DNA of 64,000 bases from Chromohalobacter canadensis (GTDB taxonomy: Bacteria > Pseudomonadota > Gammaproteobacteria > Pseudomonadales > Halomonadaceae): positions 2,480,001 to 2,544,000 of the forward strand of contig NZ_CP140151.1 in the NCBI RefSeq assembly GCF_034479555.1. The letters are read 5' to 3'. Below are positions 34,238-42,748 of the stretch, one piece after another. The notes beneath the pieces were generated by a model. That model worked only from the letters and a program-made list of their open reading frames with translations. It was not told where the DNA came from and did no database searches. The position numbers and the translations under genes are program-made. The stretch's first letter is position 1. Every line of letters begins with the position of its first letter.

Positions 34238-34259
34238 GGCGCCGCGCCGAGGAGGTGAC

Positions 34260-35807
34260 ATGAGTACCGTATCGACCCCCATCGCCACCGGTTCGGATTG
34301 GAATTTCGAGATTCTGACGGCCTATGAACGCGAGATCGCTCGGTTCGCCAAGGAATACCGCCTGGATATTTACCCCAATCAGATCGAGATCATTACCTCC
34401 GAGCAGATGATGGATGCCTACGCCAGCGTGGGTATGCCGGTGGGCTATCATCACTGGTCCTTCGGCAAGCAGTTCCTATCCGTCGAGCAGGCTTATCGGC
34501 GCGGTCAGATGGGGTTGGCCTACGAGCTGGTTATCAACTCCGATCCTTGCATCGCCTATCTCATGGAAGAGAACACCCTGATGATGCAAATCCTGGTCAT
34601 GGCGCATGCGTGCTATGGCCACAACTCGTTCTTCAAGGGTAATTACCTGTTTCGCACCTGGACCGATGCCTCGGCGATCGTCGATTACCTGGTGTTCGCA
34701 CGCAAGTACATCGCCGAATGCGAACAGCGCCACGGTGTCTCGGCGGTGGAGCAGCTCCTGGATGCTTGCCATGCGCTCCAGAACTACGGGGTTGATCGCT
34801 ACAAGCGCCCCTCGCCGATCTCCTCGGAGGAAGAGGCGCGCCGCCAGCAGGAACGTGAAGCCTATCTCCAGGCGCAGGTGAACGCCCTGTGGCGGACGAT
34901 TCCGGAGGAATCGCCACGCGACGCATCGGAGGCGTTCGCGGAGAATGGTGACGATCCGTTGGGGCTCCATCAGTACGGGCGTTATCCCCCTGAGCCGCAG
35001 GAAAATCTGTTGTATTTTCTGGAGAAAAACGCGCCGCTTCTCGAGTCGTGGCAGCGGGAAATCGTACGCATTGTGCGTAAGCTGGCACAGTATTTTTATC
35101 CCCAGCGCCAGACTCAGGTGATGAACGAGGGATGGGCGACATTTTGGCACTATACGTTGATGAACCGGCTCTACGACGAGGGGTTGATCGACGAAGGCAC
35201 GATTCTCGAGTTCCTGCATTCGCATACCGCCGTCGTGCAGCAGCCAGGATTCGATAGTCCGCATTTCAATGGCATCAACCCCTATGCTCTGGGGTTTGCG
35301 ATGTTTTCGGACATCCGTCGGATCTGCGAGACACCCGACGAGGAAGACCGCGAGTGGTTCCCGGAGACCGCCGGCAGTGACTGGCTGGAGACGGTGCATT
35401 TCGCGATGCGCAACTTCAAGGACGAGTCGTTCATTCAACAGTTCCTGTCGCCTAGGGTGATTCGTGATCTCAAGCTGTTCAGTCTCGTCGATGACGACCG
35501 CGATGAGATGCTCACCATCAGCGCCATTCACGATGAGCGCGGGTATCGGCGCGTACGCGAGGCACTTTCCGCGCAATATGCGTTATCGCTACGCGAGCCC
35601 AATATTCAGGTATGGGAGGCCGATATTCGTGGCGATCGCTCGCTGACCTTGCGTCACGTCCAGGATGAGCGCCGGCCATTGGGCAAGACCTTGTATCCGG
35701 TATTGCGCCACCTGCATCAGCTGTGGGGGTTTGCGGTCAAGCTGGAGTCGGTGGAGGATGACGAGGTCGTGCGCCGCTATCAGTGGCCGCTCCCCGGTGA
35801 CGCGTGA
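34260..35807 (+). CDS. spoVR: SpoVR family protein (YcgB)
   Basis: A 515-residue cytoplasmic protein of the SpoVR/YcgB family, recognised by the segments YPNQIEIITSEQMMDAY, MAHACYGHNSFFKGNY and NEGWATFWHYTLMNRLYDEG. Repeated His/Glu pairs in these blocks look like a metal site (HACYGHN; NEGWATFWH), but no activity is proven for the family. GAGGAGGTGAC precedes the ATG. It completes the prkA-yeaH-spoVR operon; in non-sporulating bacteria the trio is a stress-response unit whose mechanism is open. Confidence 0.94.
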   Translation: MSTVSTPIATGSDWNFEILTAYEREIARFAKEYRLDIYPNQIEIITSEQMMDAYASVGMPVGYHHWSFGKQFLSVEQAYRRGQMGLAYELVINSDPCIAYLMEENTLMMQILVMAHACYGHNSFFKGNYLFRTWTDASAIVDYLVFARKYIAECEQRHGVSAVEQLLDACHALQNYGVDRYKRPSPISSEEEARRQQEREAYLQAQVNALWRTIPEESPRDASEAFAENGDDPLGLHQYGRYPPEPQENLLYFLEKNAPLLESWQREIVRIVRKLAQYFYPQRQTQVMNEGWATFWHYTLMNRLYDEGLIDEGTILEFLHSHTAVVQQPGFDSPHFNGINPYALGFAMFSDIRRICETPDEEDREWFPETAGSDWLETVHFAMRNFKDESFIQQFLSPRVIRDLKLFSLVDDDRDEMLTISAIHDERGYRRVREALSAQYALSLREPNIQVWEADIRGDRSLTLRHVQDERRPLGKTLYPVLRHLHQLWGFAVKLESVEDDEVVRRYQWPLPGDA

Positions 35808-35960
35808 GATAGTGGCTGAAATGCATCGCTAGCCGCGACGCACAGGGCTGATATACTGGCTCGCGCGCCGTCGGCGAAGTGTCGTGCCGGTGCGTCTTGA
35901 GCGTGCCGAGCGTAGGCCGGCGCGACGCCCCGAGTGCAGTAGGCAGTGTAGGAGAGTGTC

Positions 35961-36236
35961 ATGCAAAGCGCGGTGATTCTGATCGACGTGGAAAAGGGCC
36001 AGATCAATGCAGTCGCCCAACGGTTGGCCGAGCTGGAGGGAATCAGTGAGGTATTTTCCACCTGTGGTCGCTATGACTTGGTCGCGATTGCGCGCACGCG
36101 TGATTTCGAGTCATTGGCGCAACTGGTGACCGAGCGTCTGATGCAGGTCGAGGGCATTCACGACACCGAGACTCTCAACGCCATGCAGGTGCATTCGCGT
36201 CACGATCTCGAGACCATGTTCTCGTTGGGTTGGTAG
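35961..36236 (+). CDS. Stand-alone Lrp/AsnC ligand-binding (RAM) domain protein
   Basis: A 91-residue protein made only of the Lrp/AsnC C-terminal effector-binding and oligomerisation domain (AVILIDVEKGQINAVAQRLAELEGI, VFSTCGRYDLVAIARTRDFESLAQLV, VEGIHDTETLNAM). The N-terminal helix-turn-helix is absent, so it cannot bind DNA alone. Such RAM-only proteins may bind amino acids or modulate full-length Lrp proteins. GTAGGAGAG precedes the ATG. Confidence 0.88.
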   Translation: MQSAVILIDVEKGQINAVAQRLAELEGISEVFSTCGRYDLVAIARTRDFESLAQLVTERLMQVEGIHDTETLNAMQVHSRHDLETMFSLGW

Positions 36237-36309
36237 CGGTTCCGTATCGTCCAGGGTGTGATCGCCCACTTCACGTTTCGTTTTCGCAGGACAAGGACAC
36301 GTCGCCGGC

Positions 36310-37161
36310 ATGATCGCCGTTATTTCTTACCAGTGTCGGCGCTTAGTGCGTGGCGCGGGCATTTCCCTGATTTTCGCCGTGGTAGGGTCCGGCCTATGGT
36401 ATTGGCAGGAGCGCGAGGTTCGCGACCGGCTTAGCTGGATGGGCGTGCCTGAGTGGCAGACCACCAGTTGGCAGGGGTTCAATCGGGTACTGCGCAGTGA
36501 CGGCTTTCTGGTGGGGTGGTCGGATATCCGAGTCAGCCCCTTATGGGTAAGTTATTCGCTTCATGAAACGCCTGATGCGCCGATCGGTGATCGCCCGCAC
36601 GGCTTTGCGCGGGACTGGCGCTCATTGTGGCCGGTCATCTCGGATCAGTACACGCACAGCGGCTACGACCGCGGCCATCTGGCCCCCAACTATGCCATTG
36701 CACGCGTACATGGTCGTGCGGCGCAGCTTGATACCTTCCAGATGACTAATATTACGCCGCAACGCCCCGACTTGAACCGGCGCGTGTGGCAACGTCTCGA
36801 AGAGGTCGTGATGGACGATTTCCTGCCGCGCTTCGAGCAACTTCGAGTGGTCACCGGTCCGGTTTTCGATGAACGCTTCATGCATCGGGTGGGCTTCACC
36901 CAGGTGCCGTCGGCGTTTTACAAGATCATCGTGGTACCTGGCGAGCACCCGCGTGCGCTGGCGTTTTTGATTCCGCAGACAGTGAGTGGCGATGAACCGC
37001 TCGACCGTTTTCTGGTCAGTATCGACGAGCTCGAAGCGAGAACGAGGCTCGATTTCTTCCCGCGTCTGCCGGAAGACGTCGAAACGCCCTTGGAAGCGAA
37101 TATCGAGACAAAGGGATGGGCATTGCAACGTGTCGCACGAAAGCCCGGGCGTTACCAATAG
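36310..37161 (+). CDS. DNA/RNA non-specific endonuclease, NucA/EndA type
   Basis: A 283-residue His-Me-finger nuclease. The catalytic motif is DRGHLAPN near residue 118, with the following asparagine-rich metal region (QMTNITPQRPDLNRRVW, about 146-162). One hydrophobic segment (about residues 13-33) acts as signal anchor, so the nuclease should be periplasmic or membrane-attached. Likely roles are nucleic-acid scavenging or degradation of incoming DNA. It is 73 bp downstream of the Lrp-like gene on the same strand and may be co-transcribed with it. Confidence 0.9.
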   Translation: MIAVISYQCRRLVRGAGISLIFAVVGSGLWYWQEREVRDRLSWMGVPEWQTTSWQGFNRVLRSDGFLVGWSDIRVSPLWVSYSLHETPDAPIGDRPHGFARDWRSLWPVISDQYTHSGYDRGHLAPNYAIARVHGRAAQLDTFQMTNITPQRPDLNRRVWQRLEEVVMDDFLPRFEQLRVVTGPVFDERFMHRVGFTQVPSAFYKIIVVPGEHPRALAFLIPQTVSGDEPLDRFLVSIDELEARTRLDFFPRLPEDVETPLEANIETKGWALQRVARKPGRYQ

Positions 37162-37249
37162 CGGTCGTTATCAATAGATAATAGAGGTATTACAGAGAGG
37201 GATGTTCACAGAAAGGGGAGTACGAAACTTCGGAAAGCAGCATGCACGG

Positions 37250-37336
37250 TGGTGCCCAGGAGAGGACTTGAACCTCCACGTCCATACGGACACTAGCACC
37301 TGAAGCTAGCGCGTCTACCAATTCCGCCACCTGGGC
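37250..37336 (-). tRNA. tRNA-Leu (anticodon CAG), copy A
   Basis: 87 nt on the minus strand with encoded CCA and a long variable arm. The acceptor GCCCAGG pairs with CCTGGGC; anticodon stem CTAGC/GCTAG, loop TTCAGGT, anticodon CAG. Last of three tandem genes in transcription order. Confidence 0.96.
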
Positions 37337-37365
37337 GTGTCATGCACTTTACCGATGTTTTTTGA

Positions 37366-37452
37366 TGGTGCCCGGAAGAGGACTTGAACCTCCACGTCCA
37401 TACGGACACTAGCACCTGAAGCTAGCGCGTCTACCAATTCCGCCATCCGGGC
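37366..37452 (-). tRNA. tRNA-Leu (anticodon CAG), copy B with altered acceptor stem
   Basis: 87 nt. It is identical to its neighbours except in the acceptor stem, which is GCCCGGA/TCCGGGC, so two base pairs differ and both changes are compensated. Fold and anticodon are intact. Confidence 0.96.
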
Positions 37453-37483
37453 GTTGCCTCGCATCGATCTGGCGGGAGATCGA

Positions 37484-37570
37484 TGGTGCCCAGGAGAGGA
37501 CTTGAACCTCCACGTCCATACGGACACTAGCACCTGAAGCTAGCGCGTCTACCAATTCCGCCACCTGGGC
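37484..37570 (-). tRNA. tRNA-Leu (anticodon CAG), copy C
   Basis: 87 nt, identical to copy A. It is the first gene in the transcription order of the tandem array and lies 12 bp after a strong -10 element. Confidence 0.96.
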
Positions 37571-37582
37571 AAGGCGCGATGT

Positions 37583-37610
37583 ATAATACCCATTTTGAGC
37601 TTGAATGCAA
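37583..37610 (-). promoter_or_regulatory. Promoter of the tRNA-Leu array
   Basis: On the minus strand, TTGCAT (37605-37610) and TATTAT (37583-37588) have a 16-bp spacer. The stretch between the -10 and tRNA copy C is GC-rich, which is typical of stable-RNA promoters under stringent control. Confidence 0.65.
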
Positions 37611-37664
37611 GCCACCCCACCATGCTTCATGCCTCGTTTCGTGACAGGCAGGTAGTCGCCATGG

Positions 37665-37693
37665 TTGGGTCGACTGGCTGTGCCCGCTATACT
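37665..37693 (+). promoter_or_regulatory. Predicted promoter of rnr
   Basis: TTGGGT (37665-37670) and TATACT (37688-37693) with a 17-bp spacer lie 77 bp before the rnr start; a second TATACT occurs at 37735-37740. Confidence 0.5.
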
Positions 37694-37770
37694 GGCGGCA
37701 TGATTGAATTTCATAACAACGCCATCGGCGGACGTATACTTGCCACCTCGCCTGTAAGGAAGTCATTACC

Positions 37771-40182
37771 ATGAATCATTGGAAGCTCAGTGACGATCCG
37801 CATGCGGAACGTGAAGCGAGTAAATACGATAATCCGGTCCCGAGCCGCGAATACTTGTTCGCTCGTCTGGAAGAATACGGTAAACCCATCACCCCCGAAG
37901 ACCTCAGTCGCATGCTGGCGGTGGACGACGAAGAGCGCCTGGAAGGCGTGCGTCGGCGGCTTGCCGCAATGGAGCGTGAAGGTCAGATACTACGCAATCG
38001 GCGCGGTGCCTTCGCTCTGATCGATAAGCTCGACCTCATCAAGGGGCGGGTACAGGGCCACCGTGACGGCATGGGCTTCTTGATCCGAGAAGATGGCAAG
38101 AAGCCCGACTTGGTGATGCCGCCACGCCAAATGCGACGTGTCTTCGACGGCGACCAGGTGCTGGTGCGTGTCAGCGGCCGTGACCGGCGCGGGCGTGATG
38201 AAGCGACCATCGTCGAGGTCATCGCCCGCAATACTCAGTCACTGGTGGGTATCTACCGCCAGAATACCGCCGAATTCGGCGTGCTGATTCCCGAGAAATC
38301 GCGCATCGCCCAGGAAGTCATCATCCCGCATAGCGCCAGCGGTGGCGCGCGTGATGGACAGATCGTCTTGGCGCATATCACCCAGCAGCCGGCGACGCGC
38401 GTACAGCCGGTGGGCGAGGTCACGGAAGTACTCGGCGAACGAATGGACCCCGGGATGGAAATCGACATTGCCATCCGTAGTTACGAGATTCCCGCCGAGT
38501 TTCCGCCCGAAGTGCATGCACAGATCGCGGACATGTCCGCGTCCGTGGACGAGGCCGACAAGCAGAATCGTATCGACTTGCGTGATGTACCGTTGGTGAC
38601 CATCGACGATGAGTCCGCCAAGGACTTCGACGATGCCGTCTGTGCCTGGAAGACCAAGTCCGGGAGCTGGAAGCTGCTGGTGGCGATTGCCGACGTGTCG
38701 CACTATGTCCGCCCGGGCAGTGCGCTGGACCAGGAAGCGATCACACGTGGCACCTCGGTTTACTTCCCCGGTCAGGTCGTGCCGATGCTGCCGGAGTTGC
38801 TTTCGAACGGGCTGTGCTCGCTCAATCCCGAGGTCGACCGTCTGGCGCTTGTCTGCGAGATGAACATCTCGCCGAACGGGGCGATCAGCCGCTATCGTTT
38901 CTACGAAGCGGTCTTTCAGTCCCATGCGCGCCTGACCTACAACAAGGTCGCCGGAATCCTCGATGACGAAGGCCCCGAAGGCGATGCACTGCGCGAGCAG
39001 TATCGCGACCTCGTGCCGTCGCTCAAGAACCTCAAGAGCCTCTACACCATCTTGAGGGAAGCCCGCGAGGCACGCGGCGCCATCGATTTCGAGACTACCG
39101 AGACGGCTATCGTCTTCAATGACGAACGCAAGATCGAGAAGATCGTGCCGCGCTCGCGCAACGATGCACACAAGATCATCGAAGAGTGCATGCTGGCCGC
39201 CAACGTGGCGACGGCGCGCTTTCTCGACAAGCATGACCTGCCGGCGCTGTATCGCATTCACGAGAAGCCCTCGCCGGAACGCCTGGACAAGTTGCGTCTG
39301 TTCCTCAACGAGCTGGGGCTGTCCCTGGGCGGGGGCGACGATCCCACGCCGCAGGATTATCGTGACCTCGCCGAGACGATCAAGGGTCGCCCCGACGCCG
39401 ACGTCATCCAGACGGTGATGCTGCGTTCGATGAGTCGCGCGGTCTATTCGCCGCAGAACGATGGCCACTTCGGTCTGGCGTATCCTGCCTATGCGCATTT
39501 CACTTCGCCGATTCGGCGCTATCCGGACCTACTCGTGCATCGCGCCATTCGCTCGGTGATTCGCGGGCCGCGGCAGACCAATACGGTGCTGCGTGCCGAA
39601 GGCGCGCCGGTAGAGCCGCCCAGCAAATGGGCACCGTATAGCTTCGAGCAAATGCTCGAGCTCGGTGAGCATTGTTCGATGACCGAGCGTCGTGCCGACG
39701 ATGCCACGCGTGATGTGGAGGACTGGCTGAAGTGTGAGTTCATGTCGGACAAGCTCGGTGAGATCTTCGAGGGCACCATCGCCTCGGTGACGCAGTTTGG
39801 CATTTTCGTGCGCCTTGATGATGTCTATGTCGAGGGTCTGGTCCACGTGACCTCGTTGCCTTCCGATTATTACCACTACGAGGCCGAGAAGCACCGTCTC
39901 AAGGGTGAGCGTAGCGGCATGTCCTATCGGCTGGGCGATGGCGTCACCGTGCAGGTGGCACGTGTCGACCTGGATGATCGCAAGATCGACTTTGAGCTGG
40001 CCGACGAGAAACCGCGTCCGCAGAACCCGGCCCGGCGCAAGAAATCCGCTACCGGTGGCGCATCGGCACGCGGTAAGCAGGGCGCAGGGCAAGCCGGCAA
40101 CGCGACGAAGAAGGAGCAGGACGGTAAGCCGCGTCGGCGTTCGCGAGGCGGTAAAGGCGGCGGTAAGGGTGACAAGCGTTGA
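37771..40182 (+). CDS. rnr: Ribonuclease R
   Basis: Processive 3'-5' exoribonuclease that degrades structured RNA and takes part in RNA quality control. The 803-residue protein has N-terminal HTH and cold-shock domains (about 20-230), the RNB catalytic domain with DDESAKDFDDAV near residue 279 supplying the Asp residues, an S1 domain (about 655-740, EGTIASVTQFGIFVRLDDVYVEGLVHV), and a basic Lys/Arg/Gly-rich tail from about 755. The first ATG has AAGGAAG upstream. It leads a pair with rlmB, 31 bp apart, as in E. coli. Confidence 0.97.
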   Translation: MNHWKLSDDPHAEREASKYDNPVPSREYLFARLEEYGKPITPEDLSRMLAVDDEERLEGVRRRLAAMEREGQILRNRRGAFALIDKLDLIKGRVQGHRDGMGFLIREDGKKPDLVMPPRQMRRVFDGDQVLVRVSGRDRRGRDEATIVEVIARNTQSLVGIYRQNTAEFGVLIPEKSRIAQEVIIPHSASGGARDGQIVLAHITQQPATRVQPVGEVTEVLGERMDPGMEIDIAIRSYEIPAEFPPEVHAQIADMSASVDEADKQNRIDLRDVPLVTIDDESAKDFDDAVCAWKTKSGSWKLLVAIADVSHYVRPGSALDQEAITRGTSVYFPGQVVPMLPELLSNGLCSLNPEVDRLALVCEMNISPNGAISRYRFYEAVFQSHARLTYNKVAGILDDEGPEGDALREQYRDLVPSLKNLKSLYTILREAREARGAIDFETTETAIVFNDERKIEKIVPRSRNDAHKIIEECMLAANVATARFLDKHDLPALYRIHEKPSPERLDKLRLFLNELGLSLGGGDDPTPQDYRDLAETIKGRPDADVIQTVMLRSMSRAVYSPQNDGHFGLAYPAYAHFTSPIRRYPDLLVHRAIRSVIRGPRQTNTVLRAEGAPVEPPSKWAPYSFEQMLELGEHCSMTERRADDATRDVEDWLKCEFMSDKLGEIFEGTIASVTQFGIFVRLDDVYVEGLVHVTSLPSDYYHYEAEKHRLKGERSGMSYRLGDGVTVQVARVDLDDRKIDFELADEKPRPQNPARRKKSATGGASARGKQGAGQAGNATKKEQDGKPRRRSRGGKGGGKGDKR

Positions 40183-40213
40183 GTAGGCGCCATGCAACGG
40201 GCAGTGGAGCATC

Positions 40214-40999
40214 ATGAAAGCTAAACCTTCCCGGGCGCGTATCGCGACGCCCGAAGGCTTGGACGCCGTGTATGGCGTGCACGCCGTGCGTGCATTGTTC
40301 GAGCGGGGACAGCCGCCACGCGAGCTCTGGTTACAGGAAGGGCGTGCCGAGGCACGCCTGGATACTCTACAGGAGCGCGCACGTCAGGCTGGCATCAAGT
40401 GCGTCGGCGTCGCCCGCGAAACGCTGGATGGCGTGGCAAAAGGCGCCGTGCACCAAGGCGTGATTGCCTTTGCGCCACCGCTGCAGGCCGAGAGCGAGGA
40501 AGCGCTTTGGTTTCGTCTCGGCGCTTGGCAGCAGCCGTCTCCCCCGTTGCTGTTGATTCTCGATGGGGTGACCGATCCGCATAACTTCGGTGCCTGCCTG
40601 CGCAGCGCCGACGCGGCAGGTGCGCACGGTGTCATCGTGCCCAAGGATAAGGCCGCGCCCCTCAACGCCACGGTGCGCAAGGTTGCTTGCGGTGCTGCCG
40701 ATGCCATGCCCGTCTATCAGGTCACCAACTTGTCACGGGCGATGGCGCGCCTCAAGACGCATGGAGTATGGATCGTCGGAACGGCGGGTGAGTCGGCCCA
40801 GAGCCTTTACGAGGTCGACTTGATGGAGCCCGTGGCCATCGTCATGGGTGCCGAAGGCAAAGGCATGCGCCGGTTGACGCGCGAGGGCTGCGATCTACTC
40901 GCCAAACTGCCTATGGCCGGCAGTGTGTCGAGCCTCAATGTGTCGGTTGCCACGGGCGTGTGTCTGTTCGAAGCTGTGCGTCAACGCCATGTCTCTTGA
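40214..40999 (+). CDS. rlmB: 23S rRNA (guanosine2251-2'-O)-methyltransferase RlmB
   Basis: SPOUT-family enzyme that methylates the 2'-O of G2251 in the peptidyl-transferase P loop. The 261-residue protein has an N-terminal L30e-like substrate domain (YGVHAVRALFERGQPPRELWL) and a SpoU domain with NFGACLRSADAAGAHGVI (about 122-139), VMGAEGKGM (about 213-221) and SLNVSVATGVCLFEA (about 238-252). The order rnr-rlmB is the same as in E. coli. Confidence 0.96.
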   Translation: MKAKPSRARIATPEGLDAVYGVHAVRALFERGQPPRELWLQEGRAEARLDTLQERARQAGIKCVGVARETLDGVAKGAVHQGVIAFAPPLQAESEEALWFRLGAWQQPSPPLLLILDGVTDPHNFGACLRSADAAGAHGVIVPKDKAAPLNATVRKVACGAADAMPVYQVTNLSRAMARLKTHGVWIVGTAGESAQSLYEVDLMEPVAIVMGAEGKGMRRLTREGCDLLAKLPMAGSVSSLNVSVATGVCLFEAVRQRHVS

Positions 41000-41020
41000 T
41001 GCCCGGTCGGGCGAGACAAG

Positions 41021-41049
41021 TTGCAAGCACGCGGGGTGATCACTACAAT
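41021..41049 (+). promoter_or_regulatory. Promoter of the rpsF ribosomal-protein operon
   Basis: TTGCAA (41021-41026) and TACAAT (41044-41049) with a 17-bp spacer. Transcription would start near 41056 and leave a leader of about 135 nt before rpsF. Confidence 0.65.
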
Positions 41050-41057
41050 TGGTCGGC

Positions 41058-41087
41058 TTTCCGGGCATCGTTTCGCATGTCCGGAAA
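41058..41087 (+). promoter_or_regulatory. Hairpin in the rpsF leader, possible S6:S18 autoregulatory element
   Basis: TTTCCGG (41058-41064) pairs with CCGGAAA (41081-41087). The inner part can pair further (CAT with ATG), which leaves unpaired or bulged bases next to CCG. It would lie at the very 5' end of the predicted transcript. In many bacteria an rpsF-leader hairpin with a CCG bulge binds the S6:S18 dimer. Similarity here is by position and rough shape only. Confidence 0.4.
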
Positions 41088-41189
41088 CATTGAGACTTTC
41101 TCTCCTTGCTTCTCGCGGCCCTGTAGCCCTTGTACTTGGTACTTTGAATGACAGGCCTCGTGGAAGCTGTCAAACCGTAAGGAGCTATC

Positions 41190-41612
41190 ATGCGTCATTA
41201 CGAAATCGTGTTCATGGTCCACCCGGATCAGAGCGAGCAGGTGCCGGCCATGGTCGAGCGCTATACTGGGCTCGTTACCGAAAACGGCGGCACTGTGCAT
41301 CGTCTGGAAGATTGGGGGCGTCGTCATCTGGCCTACCCGATCAACAAGATCCACAAGGCCCACTATGTACTGATGAACATCGAGTGCAGCGGTGAAACTC
41401 TCGACGAAATCGAGAATATCTTCCGCTTCAACGATGCCATCATCCGTAGCTTGGTGGTGCGTTGTAAAGAGGCGGTCACCGAAGCGTCTCCGATGATGAA
41501 GCCGGCCGAAGAGAAGCCGCGTCGTCGTGAAGAGAAAAGCGAGCGTCCGAACGCTGAGCGTTCCGAAACGAACGCTGATGCCGACGCTGATGCTGAAGCT
41601 GAAGCCAACTGA
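41190..41612 (+). CDS. rpsF: 30S ribosomal protein bS6
   Basis: Small-subunit protein that assembles with bS18 on the 16S central domain. Residues 1-95 match bS6 ([49 protein letters not shown]). The C-terminus is a long charged tail ending in Ala/Asp/Glu repeats (about 125-140), the tail that RimK glutamylates in E. coli. AAGGAG lies upstream of the ATG. Starts the rpsF-rpsR-membrane protein-rplI operon. Confidence 0.98.
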   Translation: MRHYEIVFMVHPDQSEQVPAMVERYTGLVTENGGTVHRLEDWGRRHLAYPINKIHKAHYVLMNIECSGETLDEIENIFRFNDAIIRSLVVRCKEAVTEASPMMKPAEEKPRRREEKSERPNAERSETNADADADAEAEAN

Positions 41613-41635
41613 TTCGTACCTCTGGAGGATAAACC

Positions 41636-41863
41636 ATGGCACGCTTTTTCCGTCGCCGTAAGTTTTGCCGCTTCACCGCCGAAGGCGTGAAGTACATCGA
41701 TTACAAGGATCTTGATACCCTCAAGTCCTATATCACCGAAACCGGTAAGATCGTACCCAGCCGCATTACCGGCACCAAGGCTCGTTATCAGCGTCAGCTG
41801 TCCACGGCCATCAAGCGCGCTCGTTATCTGGCGCTGCTGCCCTATACCGATAGCCACCAGTAA
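41636..41863 (+). CDS. rpsR: 30S ribosomal protein bS18
   Basis: A 75-residue basic protein that binds 16S rRNA as a heterodimer with bS6. The sequence [36 protein letters not shown] and the [18 protein letters not shown] end are diagnostic. CTGGAGG precedes the ATG. It begins 23 bp after rpsF. Confidence 0.99.
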   Translation: MARFFRRRKFCRFTAEGVKYIDYKDLDTLKSYITETGKIVPSRITGTKARYQRQLSTAIKRARYLALLPYTDSHQ

Positions 41864-41881
41864 AACAAGGCGACTGGCGCG

Positions 41882-42733
41882 ATGCAGGCACTGGCCCGTT
41901 GGGTGATGCGCGGTACGCCGCAGGCGGCGACGGTCGCTTTGATTGCGGCGTTGATTCCCTGGTTGTTCTGGCTGAGTGCCGCCGTCGCTGCCTTGGTAAC
42001 GTTACGTCGCGGCTTGGGCCCTGGTCTGCCTGTTGTGATTGCCGCTGCGCTGCCAGCTGGCTGGTGGTGGGTCCAAGGCGATGCCGTTCCGCTTGCCAGT
42101 GTTTTGTTGGTAACGCTGATGGCGACCATACTGCGCGCCCGGATGCGTTGGGGGGAGACCCTGATTGCCGGCATGCTGGTCTGTGTGGTGCTGGTGCAGT
42201 CCGGCATCTTCCTGCCTCCGGGTGGGGCGGGGCCGCTGCTCGAACAGGTACGCCAGAATTCGGCGGACGTCGATGCCATGCTCACCGAGTTGAGTGCCCA
42301 GGGTGTCTCCAGCGAACAGCTGGCAGGCATGTTGATTGGCGGCGTTACAGGGCTAGTGGTACTGCTTGCGGCAGTCGCTTGTTTGGCACTAGCGCGTAGC
42401 TGGCAAGCCGGGTTGTATAACCCCGGTGGCTTTCGCGACGAGTTCCATGCGCTGCGCTTGAACACCAAAGAGCTTTTGTTGCTGGTGGGCGTTGGCGTAT
42501 TGGGCGTGCTGGTATCCATGCCGATGGCAACGATGTTGGCGTGGATACCCTTGCTCGTAGCGGGCATTGCGCTGGTGCATGGTTGGATTGGATTGAAGGG
42601 GATGAGCGGGTTCTGGTTGGTCGGCTTTTACGCATTGCTGCTGACGACCTGGCCCACGATTCTGGTTGTGCTGTTGCTGGCCGTTGTCGATACTTTCGCG
42701 GATTTCCGCGCACGCTTGGCCGGCAACCACTGA
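41882..42733 (+). CDS. Polytopic membrane protein of unknown function within the ribosomal operon
   Basis: A 283-residue integral membrane protein with about eight hydrophobic segments and little soluble sequence; a charged loop lies near residues 120-150 (EQVRQNSADVDAMLTELSAQGVSSEQLAG). It resembles the DUF2232-type proteins that occur at this position between rpsR and rplI in other gammaproteobacteria; function is not known. It begins 18 bp after rpsR and ends 15 bp before rplI, so it is translated from the same mRNA. Confident as a gene, not as to role. Confidence 0.85.
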   Translation: MQALARWVMRGTPQAATVALIAALIPWLFWLSAAVAALVTLRRGLGPGLPVVIAAALPAGWWWVQGDAVPLASVLLVTLMATILRARMRWGETLIAGMLVCVVLVQSGIFLPPGGAGPLLEQVRQNSADVDAMLTELSAQGVSSEQLAGMLIGGVTGLVVLLAAVACLALARSWQAGLYNPGGFRDEFHALRLNTKELLLLVGVGVLGVLVSMPMATMLAWIPLLVAGIALVHGWIGLKGMSGFWLVGFYALLLTTWPTILVVLLLAVVDTFADFRARLAGNH

Positions 42734-42748
42734 TGAGAGGTTAACGAG

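Noticed and set aside
38239..39498. 419-codon minus-strand frame inside rnr
   Set aside because: Shadow of the RNase R catalytic domain.
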